Assembly: GCF_002994745.2 (NCBI RefSeq)
Contig: NC_037093.1
Span: 67,289,510-67,353,509 of the forward strand
Direction: 5' to 3'
Origin: Rosa chinensis
Taxonomy: Eukaryota; Streptophyta; Magnoliopsida; Rosales; Rosaceae
Length of the DNA: 64,000 nt
Shown here: in pieces, positions 10,161-19,814 of the stretch
How positions within the stretch are numbered: the first letter of the stretch is position 1
Layout of the letters: every line of letters begins with the position of its first letter
Notes under the pieces: model-generated
Database searches by the model: none
Seen by the model: the letters and a program-made list of their open reading frames with translations, nothing else
What the model was told of the DNA's origin: nothing
Translations under genes and position numbers: made by a program

Positions 10161-11895
10161 GGTTGACCAATCCGATCGGATTCGAAAATATGGTGAAATT
10201 GGCTAAATTTTTTACTACACTCATAATTTATTGTAATAAACTCATCCAACGGTCGGTTTTTCCATTTTCTTTGAATTGATAGGGGTTGCTCTTTGGAGTG
10301 TATGATATATAAATATAGGTTTATAAGAGTAACTACGTTTGACCTAGTTGATCGAATTCGAAACGAGAACCAAATTGGCTGAATTTTCTACAACCACCAT
10401 AAAACATTACAATCTCTCCATCGAGCAGTTGGTTTCTCCGAATTCATTTTCTACTTCATGGTTGCTTTAGAATGAACCTAAACAATTTAAATGCAATGTA
10501 TAAGTCATACAACTATAGGAATAAAATTGGTATAGACCAATGTGTTTGTAATTAAAATTAATTTTTTTTATCTTATATCCACGCACTTCCATCGATGGAA
10601 TATATACAAACGTGATGTGAAAAAATAAGCACGTTTCGCAGTTGTCACGGCATCGGTCAACCAATAAAACATATAAGTGACTACGGTTGACCAATCCGAT
10701 CGGATTCGAAAATATGGTGAAATTGGCTAAATTTTTTACCACACTCATAATTTATTGTAATAAACTCATCCAACGGTCGGTTTTTCCATTTTCTTTGAAT
10801 TGATAGGGGTTGCTCTTTGGAGTGTATGATATATAAATATAGATTTATATGAGTAACTACGTTTGATCTAGTTGATCGAATTCGAAACGATAACCAAATT
10901 GGTTGGATTTTCTACAATCACCATAAAACATTACAATCTCTCCATCGAGCGGTTGGTTTCTCCGAATTCATTTTCTACTTCATGGTTTGCTTTAGAATGA
11001 ACCTAAACAATTTAAATGCAATGTATAAGTCATACAACTTTAGGAATAAAATTGGTATAGACCAATGTGAAATTAATTTTTTTTATCTTATGTCCACGCA
11101 CATCCATTGATGGAATATATACAAACGTGATGTGAAAAAATAAGCATGTTTCGCGGTTGTCACAGCATCGGTCAACCAATAAAACATATAAGTGACTACG
11201 GTTGACCAAACCGATCGGATTCGAAAATATGGTGAAATTGGCTAAATTTTTTACCACACTCATAATTTATTGTAATAAACTCATCCAACGGTCGGTTTTT
11301 CCATTTTCTTTGAATTGATAGGGGTTGCTCTTTGGAGTGTATGATATATAAATATAGGTTGATAAGAGTAACTACGTTTGACCTAGTTGATCGAATTCGA
11401 AACGTGAACCAAATTGGCTGGATTTTCTACAACCACCATAAAACATTACAATCTCTCCATCAAGCGGTTGGTTTCTCCGAATTCATTTTCCACTTCATGG
11501 TTGCTTTAGAATGAACTTAAACAATTTAAATGCAATGTATAAGTCATATAACTTTAGGAATAAAATTAGTATATTCCAATGTGTTTGTAATTAAAATTAA
11601 TTTTTTTTATCTTATGTCCACGCACATCCATCGATGGAATATATATAAACGTGATGTGAAAAAATAAGCACGTTTCGTGGTTGCCAGGCCATCGGTCAAC
11701 CAATAAAACATATAAGTGACTACGGTTGACCAATCCGATCGGATTCAAAAATATGGTGAAATTGGCTAAATTTTTTACCACACTCATAATTTATTGTAAT
11801 AAACTCATCCAACGGTCGGTTTCTCATTTTCTTTGAATTGCTATATGTAGCTCTTTGGAGTGTATGATGTATAAATATAGATTTATAAAAAATTA
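10161..11895. repeat. Tandem array of about 524-bp units, 3.3 copies
   Basis: GGTTGACCAATCCGATCGGA begins units at 10161, 10685, 11200 (one substitution) and 11724, giving periods of 524, 515 and 524 bp. Units are nearly identical, so expansion was recent. Each full unit ends with GGTCAACCAATAAAACATAT and the next begins with GGTTGACC, so the unit junction carries an inverted GGTCAACC/GGTTGACC pair. The last unit is truncated. The minus-strand frames that recur once per unit (starting MSVVKNLANFTIF) are by-products of the repeat. Confidence 0.92.
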
Positions 11896-12074
11896 GTGTC
11901 TTTAAAAATTTATTTATCAACAAATTAGTATCTATATATAAATATAGATTTTTTTGGGTACAATATAGTTATATAGATTGTTATCTTTGGTTGTATTTGA
12001 TCATTATCCATTGAATTTCCAAAGCTTGATTAAAAAAAAAAAATACTTGTGTCTTTAAATATTTATTTATAAAT

Positions 12075-12215
12075 AAAGCCCGCAAGGCCCGCTTTATATG
12101 GACAGGCTTGGATCCTTTGATTTTTAATAAAGCCCGGCCCTCAATTATTTAAAAATATAGCAAGGCCCGGCCCAAGCCCGCTATGAATGGCCCGGCCCGG
12201 CCCGTTGACGGGGGG
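12075..12215. other. Second GGCCCG-rich segment
   Basis: Contains GCCCGCAAGGCCCGC, AAAGCCCGGCCC and CCCGGCCCGGCCCG. It matches in composition the block before the microsatellite and bounds the tandem array on the right. It is a candidate right subterminal region of a nested hAT-like element; no boundary is proven. Confidence 0.35.
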
Positions 12216-12514
12216 TTGGATGGATTGGGTGCCCAAGGTACTGTTTAAATTATTGTTAGGTCGCAAAGATCACATTCTCTGAGGATTCATTTTGCTATTT
12301 GCTTCGGAGGATGTTGATTTTTGTTTGAAATAAAGGTGCGTTATTTTCCTTAAAAGGTGGGTGTACTCGGGGCGGCCTGGGGCTTGTTATTGTCATAAAA
12401 TAGGTGTTTAGGGTTCCCTAAGGGACCCCATAGGGGTGTCTCGTTTTTGTACTGCTTGCTGAATATATATAATGGGCTGACATCTTTTCATCAAAAAAAA
12501 TTGACAAAATATAA

Positions 12515-14535
12515 ATTTAAACAAATTATGAGCAATTGAAATTTTTATTGTCACACAATCATCGTGAATTTTTTTTTTTTTTTTTTAAAGAAGAAAAAAA
12601 ACTACTGACAACTTTGAAGGATCAGATTAGCCGAATACTATTCAATCTGACGGCTATTATCTATATAGTTTATTAATTATTTATTATAAATGTAAAATAT
12701 ATAACGTAAATAAATATTAATGATGAATTTTAGAAAATGTTCTAAGTGATATTAGTTTTGAGTAAAATAATACTACATTTTTTTTTTCATTATTTTGCCG
12801 TGTGTGTGTGTAAACCAAGAAGATTTTTGAAACGAGCACTAAAACTTAACTTTGGTAAAAGATGTTTTTTTTTTTTTTTTCCTTCTTCTTCTTCTTCTTC
12901 TTCTTTAAATAATTAGTTTTATCATCTAATATATATAAGGTAACTAACTAAAATAACAACTTGGCTAGTTGGTTTAGAATTTTGTGAAATTTGATTTTTC
13001 ACTCGCACAAAATTACAGGTCCTAGCTGATGTCAGCTCTATTTTGTTGCGGGTCAAGTTGAGAATTGGGTCCCGAGTTGAGTTCATTTACTGTCTTAACC
13101 CGTGTACCAAGTCAAATAAAGACCAGACTGAATTTGGCACATTTGAAGTTGTTTTTTATTTATGGGTCAAGACTTAACTTGAGCCATGGTAAAATAAGGC
13201 CCGTCATACTTGCTCTAATGGGTTTCTTTCATTTAGACTCCAATTTTTTCCAATTTAACCCAATTATATTGAAAAAAAAATGCACTAAGGTGGGAACCCT
13301 TGATTTTTGTGAATTATAGTGTCACTTGATATCATTTGGTATATGCGAATCATAATCTTATTATCAACCAATTATAAATAAAATACAAAATTTATAGAAC
13401 TCACATAACTAAACACTAACAATCAGTGGCGGATCTACATAGTACAGTAGGTCCAACCTAAAATTAATCTTTGATATAGTATATAAGTGCTTTCTTCTAA
13501 TGAAATCATCTGTGGTTTAGTTGATAAACCTATTGTGTCTCTCTACACTTTTCTAAGGTTTGGGTCCCCTTAGAAACAACTCAAACAAGTTTGTTTTTCC
13601 TCATTTTTTTCTTCCTTTCTTCTTTGGTTACAATATTTTCTTCCTTCATTCTTGCTTTGTTTTTTTTCCCCCCATTTTCTTCTCATTTCCTTATGCATTT
13701 ACAAACTTATTTTCTTTCCTTGTTTTGCCAAATTTATACCTTTCGTTTCTTTAAAAAAAAAATTCTAAAATGTTTCCTTCTACATTTCTATTAGTTTTTT
13801 TTTTTTTAGAAGAATTTCTCTGTGTTTTTCCTTATTTAATTCTTAGTGTCTGAAAATTTTTAGAGTATTATTGACCAGAATTTTTTTTTTATACCGGCTA
13901 ATTATTCCTTGTTTAATTTAATTTAATTTTTTTTTTTCTGAACTGGGTTGGTAATATCGCCAAACATTCAATTCGTTATAACTTATAAACGATCTTGATT
14001 AATTTTCAACTGAATATTCACTCAAAAAGTATTGTTAAAGAGTAGTGTTAGATATATACCAAATATGAGTTCAAACGCATCCTCACCATTCGTAGACTAG
14101 TTAATAGTTTGTTAAACAAGTTGAGGTCCAAAGCATTTCTCATTGAATATATCAAGAATCGTAAGCAGTTTGCGGTAATCTTCTAGGGTTAACTGGGCCT
14201 GGCTTTGTAGTGGCCTAGCTAGTAGCTAGGAAAAGGAAATATTGAGGCCCATTGTCATCTAGGCCTAGTTCTTCTGCCCGCCTCCACCATAAACGTCGTC
14301 AATAGCTCATGAAAGTGTGTCGTCATCATTACTCTGGTAGACTAGTTCACAGTGTTTTCTTCGTCGCTGATCGCTTACTTCACCTGGAAGGCGATGACGA
14401 GGAATCCAATGCGAAATTAGGTCGGTCAAAATTTCGATTCGATCTCTCTACTTGTTCATTTCTCATTCACAGAAATTACTGAGAAGTAGTCGCAGGCCTT
14501 GATTTTTGTTATTGGTTTCGGACGGTGGAGCGATA
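12515..14535. other. Intergenic, AT-rich with pyrimidine tracts
   Basis: No gene seen. 12875-12905 has a CTT repeat, and 13590-13800 is a T-rich stretch whose Phe-rich open frames are composition artefacts. At 13426 CAGTGGCGGATCTACATAG looks like one terminus of a hAT-type element, but no inverted partner was found nearby. 14400-14535 is the likely promoter and 5' UTR of the next gene. Confidence 0.5.
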
Positions 14536-16395
14536 ATGGAGCCTCCTCTGCCGGCGAACTACGTCACTCTGCTCCAGCTGAAGGAGCGGTACCTGAAAGA
14601 GAAGGAGCGGGAGCGAAAGGAGAAGGAGGAGGAAGAAGAACGGAAGGAGGAGGAGGAGCGAGCGCAGAAGGAGAAGGAGGAGCGAGAACGAGAACAAGCG
14701 GAGAAGGATCGAGCGCAGAAGGAAAAGGAGGAGCGAGAGCGAAAGGGGAACTACGTCACTCTCCTCCAGCTCAAAGAGCGGTACCTGAGAGAGAAGGAGC
14801 GAGAGCAGGCGGAGAAGGATCGAGCGCACAAGGAGGAAGAAGAGGCGAAATTGCGGAAGTTTCGGCCGGTTGATCGGAGGGAGTTTCGGCCGGTTGATCG
14901 GAGAGAGTTTCGGCCGGTTGATCGGAGTGTTTCGGTGTGCGAGGGTGGGGAGATGGAGGGGAAGAGCGAGAAGCCGCCGGAGGAGGAGGAGAAGAGGAAG
15001 AAGAAGAAGAAGAATAAACGGTGGAAGAAGAATATTAGGGCAGAGAACGAGGAGGTGAGGAGTGAGAAGGAAGGTGTAGTAGTTCTGGTGGTTCAAGAGA
15101 GTAGCGAGAAGGCAAATAATGGTTTCAGAAGGAATGGACGAGAAAGGAGAAGAGCTGGTGGTGTTGAGTTTAGGGAAAAGAGCAAGAATGGGGAGGAGAT
15201 TGAACCAAAAGCTAGGAATTTATTGATAAATGGTGAGACTGAAATGGGGGATGATAGGTTGAGGAGGCCAAATAGCAGGAATGTGGGTGCGAAAGACGAG
15301 ATTGAGCCGAAAGTTAGGGACTTAAGGATGGATGGTGAGACTGAAAGAAGGAATGATAGGCGGAGGAGGTCAAATAGCAGGAATGTGGGAGCCAAGGAAG
15401 AGATTGAGCCGAAAGGTAGGGACTTGGGGATGAATGGTGAGACAGAAAGAGGGAATGATAGGCGGAGGAGGCCAAATCGCAGGAATGTGGGTGCCAGGGA
15501 GGAGATTGAGCCGAAAGTTAGGGACTTTTCGATGAATGGTGAGACTGAAAGAGGGAGTGATGGGCTGAGGGGGGCTAAGGAGGAGAGTGAGCCAAAAGTT
15601 AGGGATTTATCAAAGCATGGTGAGACTGAAAGAGGGGATAGGCTGAGGGGGCCAAATAACAAGCAGGAGAGTGAGCCAAAAGTTAGGGATTTATCGAAGC
15701 ATGGTGAGACTGAAAGAGGGGATAGGCGGAGGGGGCCAAATAACAAGGCGGAGAGTGAGCCAAAAGTTAGGGATTTATCGAAGCATGGTGAGACTGAACG
15801 AGGGGATAGGCTGAGGGGGCCAAATAACAAGGAGGAGTGTGAGCCAAAAGTTAGGGATTTATCGAAGCATGGTGAGACTGAAAGAGGGGATAGGCTGAGG
15901 GGGCCAAATAGCAAGGAGGAGAGTGAGCCAAAAGTTAGGGATTTATCGAAGCATGGTGAGACTGAAAGAGGGGATAGGCTGAGGGGGCCAAATAACAAGG
16001 AGGAGAGTGAGCCAAAAGTTAGGGATTTATCGAAGCATGGTGAGACTGAAAGAGGGGATAGGCTGAGGGGGCCAAATAGCAAGGAGGAGAGTGAGCCAAA
16101 AGTTAGGGATTTATCGAAGCATGGTGAGACTGAAGGAGGGGAAGATAGATTGTGGAGGCCGAAGGGCAAGAATGTGGGTGGGAAGGATGAGACCGGGCTG
16201 AAAGTTATGGACTCATCAGTGAAGGCTGAGAGTGAAGGAGGGGATGAACGGTTGAGGAGGCCAAGTAGGTCTGATTACCATGGTAATGGAAAAACTTGGG
16301 GTTACAAGAAAGAGAAGCAGAGGCAGTGGGCTGTCCTGGCTTGGGTGAAGAAGGGAGAGGTTTCTGATGGCAATGTTGCTGGAGTTCAAAACTGA
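14536..16395 (+). CDS. Glu/Lys/Arg-rich repeat protein (trichohyalin-like), unknown function
   Basis: Open frame of 619 aa from the ATG at 14536 (MEPPLPANYVTLLQLKERYL). An in-frame upstream ATG at 14506 is less likely, because plant relatives begin near this PANYVTL block. Visible order: NYVTLLQLKERYLKEKERE, a charged region with strong helix and coiled-coil character, a second NYVTLLQLKERYL copy 64 residues later, three FRPVDRRE copies, a KKKKKNKRWKK basic block, about four 34-residue repeats (EIEPKVRDL...NGETERGNDRR) and seven 28-residue repeats (ESEPKVRDLSKHGETERGDR). A non-repetitive tail (WAVLAWVKKGEVSDG) ends at a TGA at 16393. The extreme basic/acidic alternation suggests a largely disordered, possibly nuclear protein, but that is inference. 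The real C-terminus may lie in a downstream exon (see 18393-18484). Confidence 0.7.
   Translation: MEPPLPANYVTLLQLKERYLKEKERERKEKEEEEERKEEEERAQKEKEEREREQAEKDRAQKEKEERERKGNYVTLLQLKERYLREKEREQAEKDRAHKEEEEAKLRKFRPVDRREFRPVDRREFRPVDRSVSVCEGGEMEGKSEKPPEEEEKRKKKKKNKRWKKNIRAENEEVRSEKEGVVVLVVQESSEKANNGFRRNGRERRRAGGVEFREKSKNGEEIEPKARNLLINGETEMGDDRLRRPNSRNVGAKDEIEPKVRDLRMDGETERRNDRRRRSNSRNVGAKEEIEPKGRDLGMNGETERGNDRRRRPNRRNVGAREEIEPKVRDFSMNGETERGSDGLRGAKEESEPKVRDLSKHGETERGDRLRGPNNKQESEPKVRDLSKHGETERGDRRRGPNNKAESEPKVRDLSKHGETERGDRLRGPNNKEECEPKVRDLSKHGETERGDRLRGPNSKEESEPKVRDLSKHGETERGDRLRGPNNKEESEPKVRDLSKHGETERGDRLRGPNSKEESEPKVRDLSKHGETEGGEDRLWRPKGKNVGGKDETGLKVMDSSVKAESEGGDERLRRPSRSDYHGNGKTWGYKKEKQRQWAVLAWVKKGEVSDGNVAGVQN
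15196..16170 (+). repeat. Coding minisatellite: 102-bp units followed by 84-bp units
   Basis: GAGATTGA-type starts at 15196, 15298, 15400 and 15502 give a 102-bp (34-aa) period. From 15583 the starts GAGAGTGAGCC recur at 15667, 15751, 15835 (variant), 15919, 16003 and 16087, a strict 84-bp (28-aa) period. The 28-aa unit looks like the 34-aa unit minus six residues. Both periods are multiples of three, so copy number can change without breaking the frame. Confidence 0.92.
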
Positions 16396-16409
16396 GCATT
16401 CTATTTCTG

Positions 16410-18392
16410 GTGAGAGTTCACTCCTTGTTTAAACAATTCCTTTGATTTTGTTTCTTTATTAGTGTGTTTACTGTTTAGCTATGGATGTCAAAAAGCTTTG
16501 GATAGATGATATAGATTTTGTGCAATTAAGTAACAATTCTTATAAATATATACTAAGGACTGTGAACTGTGATGCTGTTTTACTCATATCAATTTGGAAA
16601 GCTCTCAAACTCTATTTAGTGCATTTTGAAACAAAATGTTAGTTTTTGTATTCGGTATCTGCTTAGTAGTAGGAATGATAGATATTTATGGTCTGAGTGG
16701 TGATTTCCCAGATAGAAGGTAATATAAGGTTTGACTTCAAACGGCAGTGGCATTCTTAAGTTATAATTAGCTTGTGTAATTAATAGTTGGGTGACAGTGT
16801 TTCTTGTAAAACTTTATTTTTATGTATCATGTTGTTCCCAAAACCTGCTTTTCTGGTTGGTATAGTGGCCATCTTGATCTCAAGTGGTCATTTTGCACAT
16901 TTAAGCTCCTATAAATGATAATCAGTTTGGGAGGAATGGGATGTTAATCCATATCTTATCAATTGACTAAGTAGGGTATGAATTAGTGTTGAAAGCATCT
17001 CAAGTTAAAAGATACTACAGTTTGTGTGTACATGATTTTGTGGAATGATATTGATGCATAGCATTGATTTCATTTATCATTTAATGGGAATTAGAGGATT
17101 GAATGTAAGTTTAACTGGCAAAAAAGGTATATACAAATGTTAGTGGGAAGTTTTGGACTCTGTGAAGATTAGGAAGGAGTCTGAGGTTTAGCTAGGTACA
17201 CTTGTAACTTGCCAGAAGTGGAATTATCAGTGCAGTATCCAAAAAAGTTGATGGTTTATTGTCACATTATATCTTGATTTAATTTCTTCTTTCCCCTTTC
17301 CAATATATTTACCTTGGATGAGGCGAGGTAATTGCAGGTTGGAAACGTTTTTTTAATATTTTTTTTATTTTTTACAATGGAGGCAAAAGCCAACACAAAA
17401 CATAGCACCTAACTAGCCAAGAAGGACTTTACAAATTTTCCTAGATCTGACAATACCTAGAATAACATCAAGTAAGCAGGTTGGAGATGTTGATGCGAAA
17501 TGCCGAATGGAGTGTATGTAAATAAGTTGGTCATGGATGTTATTGTCTACATTAGCATTAAAGATTAGTTACAAACCTAGGCTGGGTTGTGTTTTTTTGT
17601 GAAGGTGTATGATGTTGGGACTGGAAGTCAGAAATAAGCCAAGTTAGTTGCAAGTCAGCTGCTATAGCTGATTAGGAATTTATAAATAGAAAAGATTAAG
17701 CTTGCATTTAGTAGGTTTAATTATTGTCACGCACTTTTGACAAATAGAAAAGGCAAGTTGTCGAATGTAGGGTGGATGGCTCCTTAATTGATAGATGAAG
17801 GAATCTGGTGGTAGGTAGAGTTTTTCATGTCTCAGTACAGTTTAGTTGAAGAGCATGAGCCGTTTAGCGGTCATTTGCTCTATATCTGAAGGCCAGCATT
17901 TCTCTGGAAGGAGTGCAGCTATTAAGTAATGTACGGAAATGACCTGTGGGATTGGAGGAATTCAAAATATTAATACTTGCCATGACCGTATCTGTCAGAT
18001 GAAACATCGGAGCATTACTAATTATATGGCTCACATACATTAAATAGTGTGAAAATTATGTCATATGAAGGACATTTCTTTTGACACAGAGAAGTGCCAA
18101 TTCAAACATATTCAATGCAAGAGATTAGATAGAACTAAGGCTCTAGACCTTTAATGTCTCCCCTTGAAGGGCTATGGTGTTGTAATCACTTGAGTTGTCC
18201 TTGATTCACAAGGCTTTATCTACTTTCAAAATGTCAAATGAGCTACCAAAATCAACTTAACATAGTAACAACTAAAGAAGAAGATTGTATGCTCTGCATC
18301 AAGTAGAATGTGCATCAGCATTTGTAAGATTGGAAAATTCTATCCTGTTCTTGGCATCAATAAAGTTTTGCTTTTCAACTTTTGCTTTGCAG
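16410..18392 (+). other. Probable intron or 3' flank of the repeat-protein gene
   Basis: About 2 kb bounded by GTGAGA and TTTGCAG. AT-rich, with no open frame of note. 17340-17470 contains a poly(T)/ACAATGGAGGCAAAAGCC segment that resembles the tail of a minus-strand retroposon. Confidence 0.45.
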
Positions 18393-18484
18393 GTTCAACT
18401 AGAGCGTCTTCGAATGCAAATTCACTGAAATCGGCTGGCGCTAGGAGAGTGATCCAATACAGGCCTACAGGGGAAGTGACATAA
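18393..18484 (+). CDS. Candidate 3' exon of the repeat-protein gene, out of frame with the main ORF
   Basis: After a strong acceptor (CTTTTGCTTTGCAG, ending 18392) one frame reads STRASSNANSLKSAGARRV then IQYRPTGEVT and stops at 18482-18484. This looks like a genuine protein C-terminus. A good donor (TTTCTG|GTGAGA) lies at 16409/16410. Joining them continues this frame only from the +1 frame of exon 1, whereas the long ORF meets TGA 14 bp before that donor. Either the exon is 3' UTR, or exon 1 carries a frameshift near its end, or there is another splice choice. Confidence 0.4.
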
Positions 18485-18846
18485 ATGCCAACTAAAATTG
18501 TTGTGGTAATGCAGTGTTTATAGTTGAGGACTTGTAAATGCAGTGGAAAACATACATCTTTCTGTTTTATGATGGACCTAATCAGTATTCAGATATTTTT
18601 ACGATGGACCTAATCAATTCGAGTTTTGAGCTAAATGAACAAAAGAATGAAAGATGATGATCCTCCGCTACCTTTCATTAATCTGCATTCGTGTTGGCTT
18701 CTAGGCCATTCCATTGTAGATGGAGTTATTGATGTATTTCACATTGTATGTCCACCTTGCCAGACTCCCCATTTTGTACATCAGCTGAAACCTTGCCAAA
18801 GCTTTTCCACTGGTGCCCGTTTTGGACATCAACTAACAAGTGAAAA

Positions 18847-18886
<40 letters not shown>

Positions 18887-19814
18887 TCTTTCGATTATGA
18901 TTTCTAGTTTTCTACAAAAATATTGGCTAAACTTGCATGTTCTTAATTTTTCATCTAAATTTTTCCATTCTCAAGTATTGATTTTTAAATAATTCTTGAA
19001 ATGATAGGAACTCAAAAATTAACACGTAAATTTTTTTCACGATTTTTTAAAGTCAGAAAATAATAAAATTCATAAAAAAAATAAAAAATAAAAACAATTT
19101 GTTGAGGTTTTGATGTTGCTTCAAATGAAACACATTTTAGATCGATGAATTGTAAAATTGTGCTCCAGAAGAATCTCAGGATGTGTTTAACAAGGTTTAA
19201 TATTCTTCATGCCATTACATTACAAGATGGCACTTTTCTACTGCATTTCTATCTAACTATTGGTAAATTGTGGTCTTTAGAATGTGTTTTAATTGATGGA
19301 ATACCAAAATTTTTATCAGATTTTTTTTATGATTTTTCAAAGTCAAAAAATAATAAAATTCTTGAAAAAAAATCCTTTCGATATTTCAATGCTTCACAAG
19401 TTCTGGCATATACTAAAAATCATGTTCTACGAATATTAAACTCATGACACAGGTAAATTTCCAATAACACATGAAATTTAGAAGGTAATCATCTGACACA
19501 CCCAAACACCAACAAATTTGAATCTAAAAGTGTATTTCCTCGCGTTGAATCAAAGGAACAGAATGGAACTATGGCAATCAATGTTTGTGTATATATTTAT
19601 AGTATTTGATTATATAATAGATGTTACAAATCTCCAATTAATATTTGATTATTCAAATTACACACGGTTTAGAGAAAACAATAAAGAGATTGTAACGGTC
19701 AAGCTACAAGTTACTTCCCGCCCATTAATTCAAAGAACCGGTGTGCCATCGAGCACCCCCTAGTTACTCTATTTCATTCTCCTTCCTCTGTCATCCTCTC
19801 TGAGCTAAGAAGGC
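18485..19814. other. Intergenic with (TA)n tract
   Basis: No gene seen. 18842-18883 is a poly(A) plus (TA)n microsatellite. 18900-19450 is AT-rich and its short open frames have no domain. 19700-19814 is probably the promoter and 5' UTR of the transporter gene, with a CT-rich stretch just before the ATG. Confidence 0.5.

Larger units (their letters stand above)
7853..12514 (+). mobile_element. Retroposon-like insertion flanked by a 15-bp target duplication (host of nested insertions)
   Basis: ATTGACAAAATATAA is present at 7853-7867 and again at 12500-12514. The right copy is preceded directly by an A run (TTTTCATCAAAAAAAA), as expected for a non-LTR element inserted in plus orientation. The body is 7868-12499. 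Its own sequence seems to be 7868-7950, 8984 to about 9620 and about 12215 to 12499. The rest is a hAT element, microsatellite and a tandem array. I recognise no reverse transcriptase or endonuclease; the 215-codon open frame at 9108-9755 is Gly/Ser/Trp-rich and unassigned. It may be a 5' fragment of a LINE or a non-autonomous derivative. Confidence 0.6.

Noticed and set aside
9634..10279. ORFs of CVCVCV/YIYIYI composition
   Set aside because: Pure translation of TG and TA microsatellites.
10467..11787. Recurring minus-strand ORFs beginning MSVVKNLANFTIF
   Set aside because: They recur once per 524-bp tandem unit and have no domain; repeat by-products.
13426..13445. CAGTGGCGGATCTACATAG as the end of a hAT element
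   Set aside because: No inverted partner or target duplication found nearby, so no element was called.
15093..16169. 358-codon minus-strand open frame (SPLSVSPCFDKSLTF repeats)
   Set aside because: It is the antisense shadow of the coding minisatellite; strict 84-bp repeats with no antisense stop keep it open.
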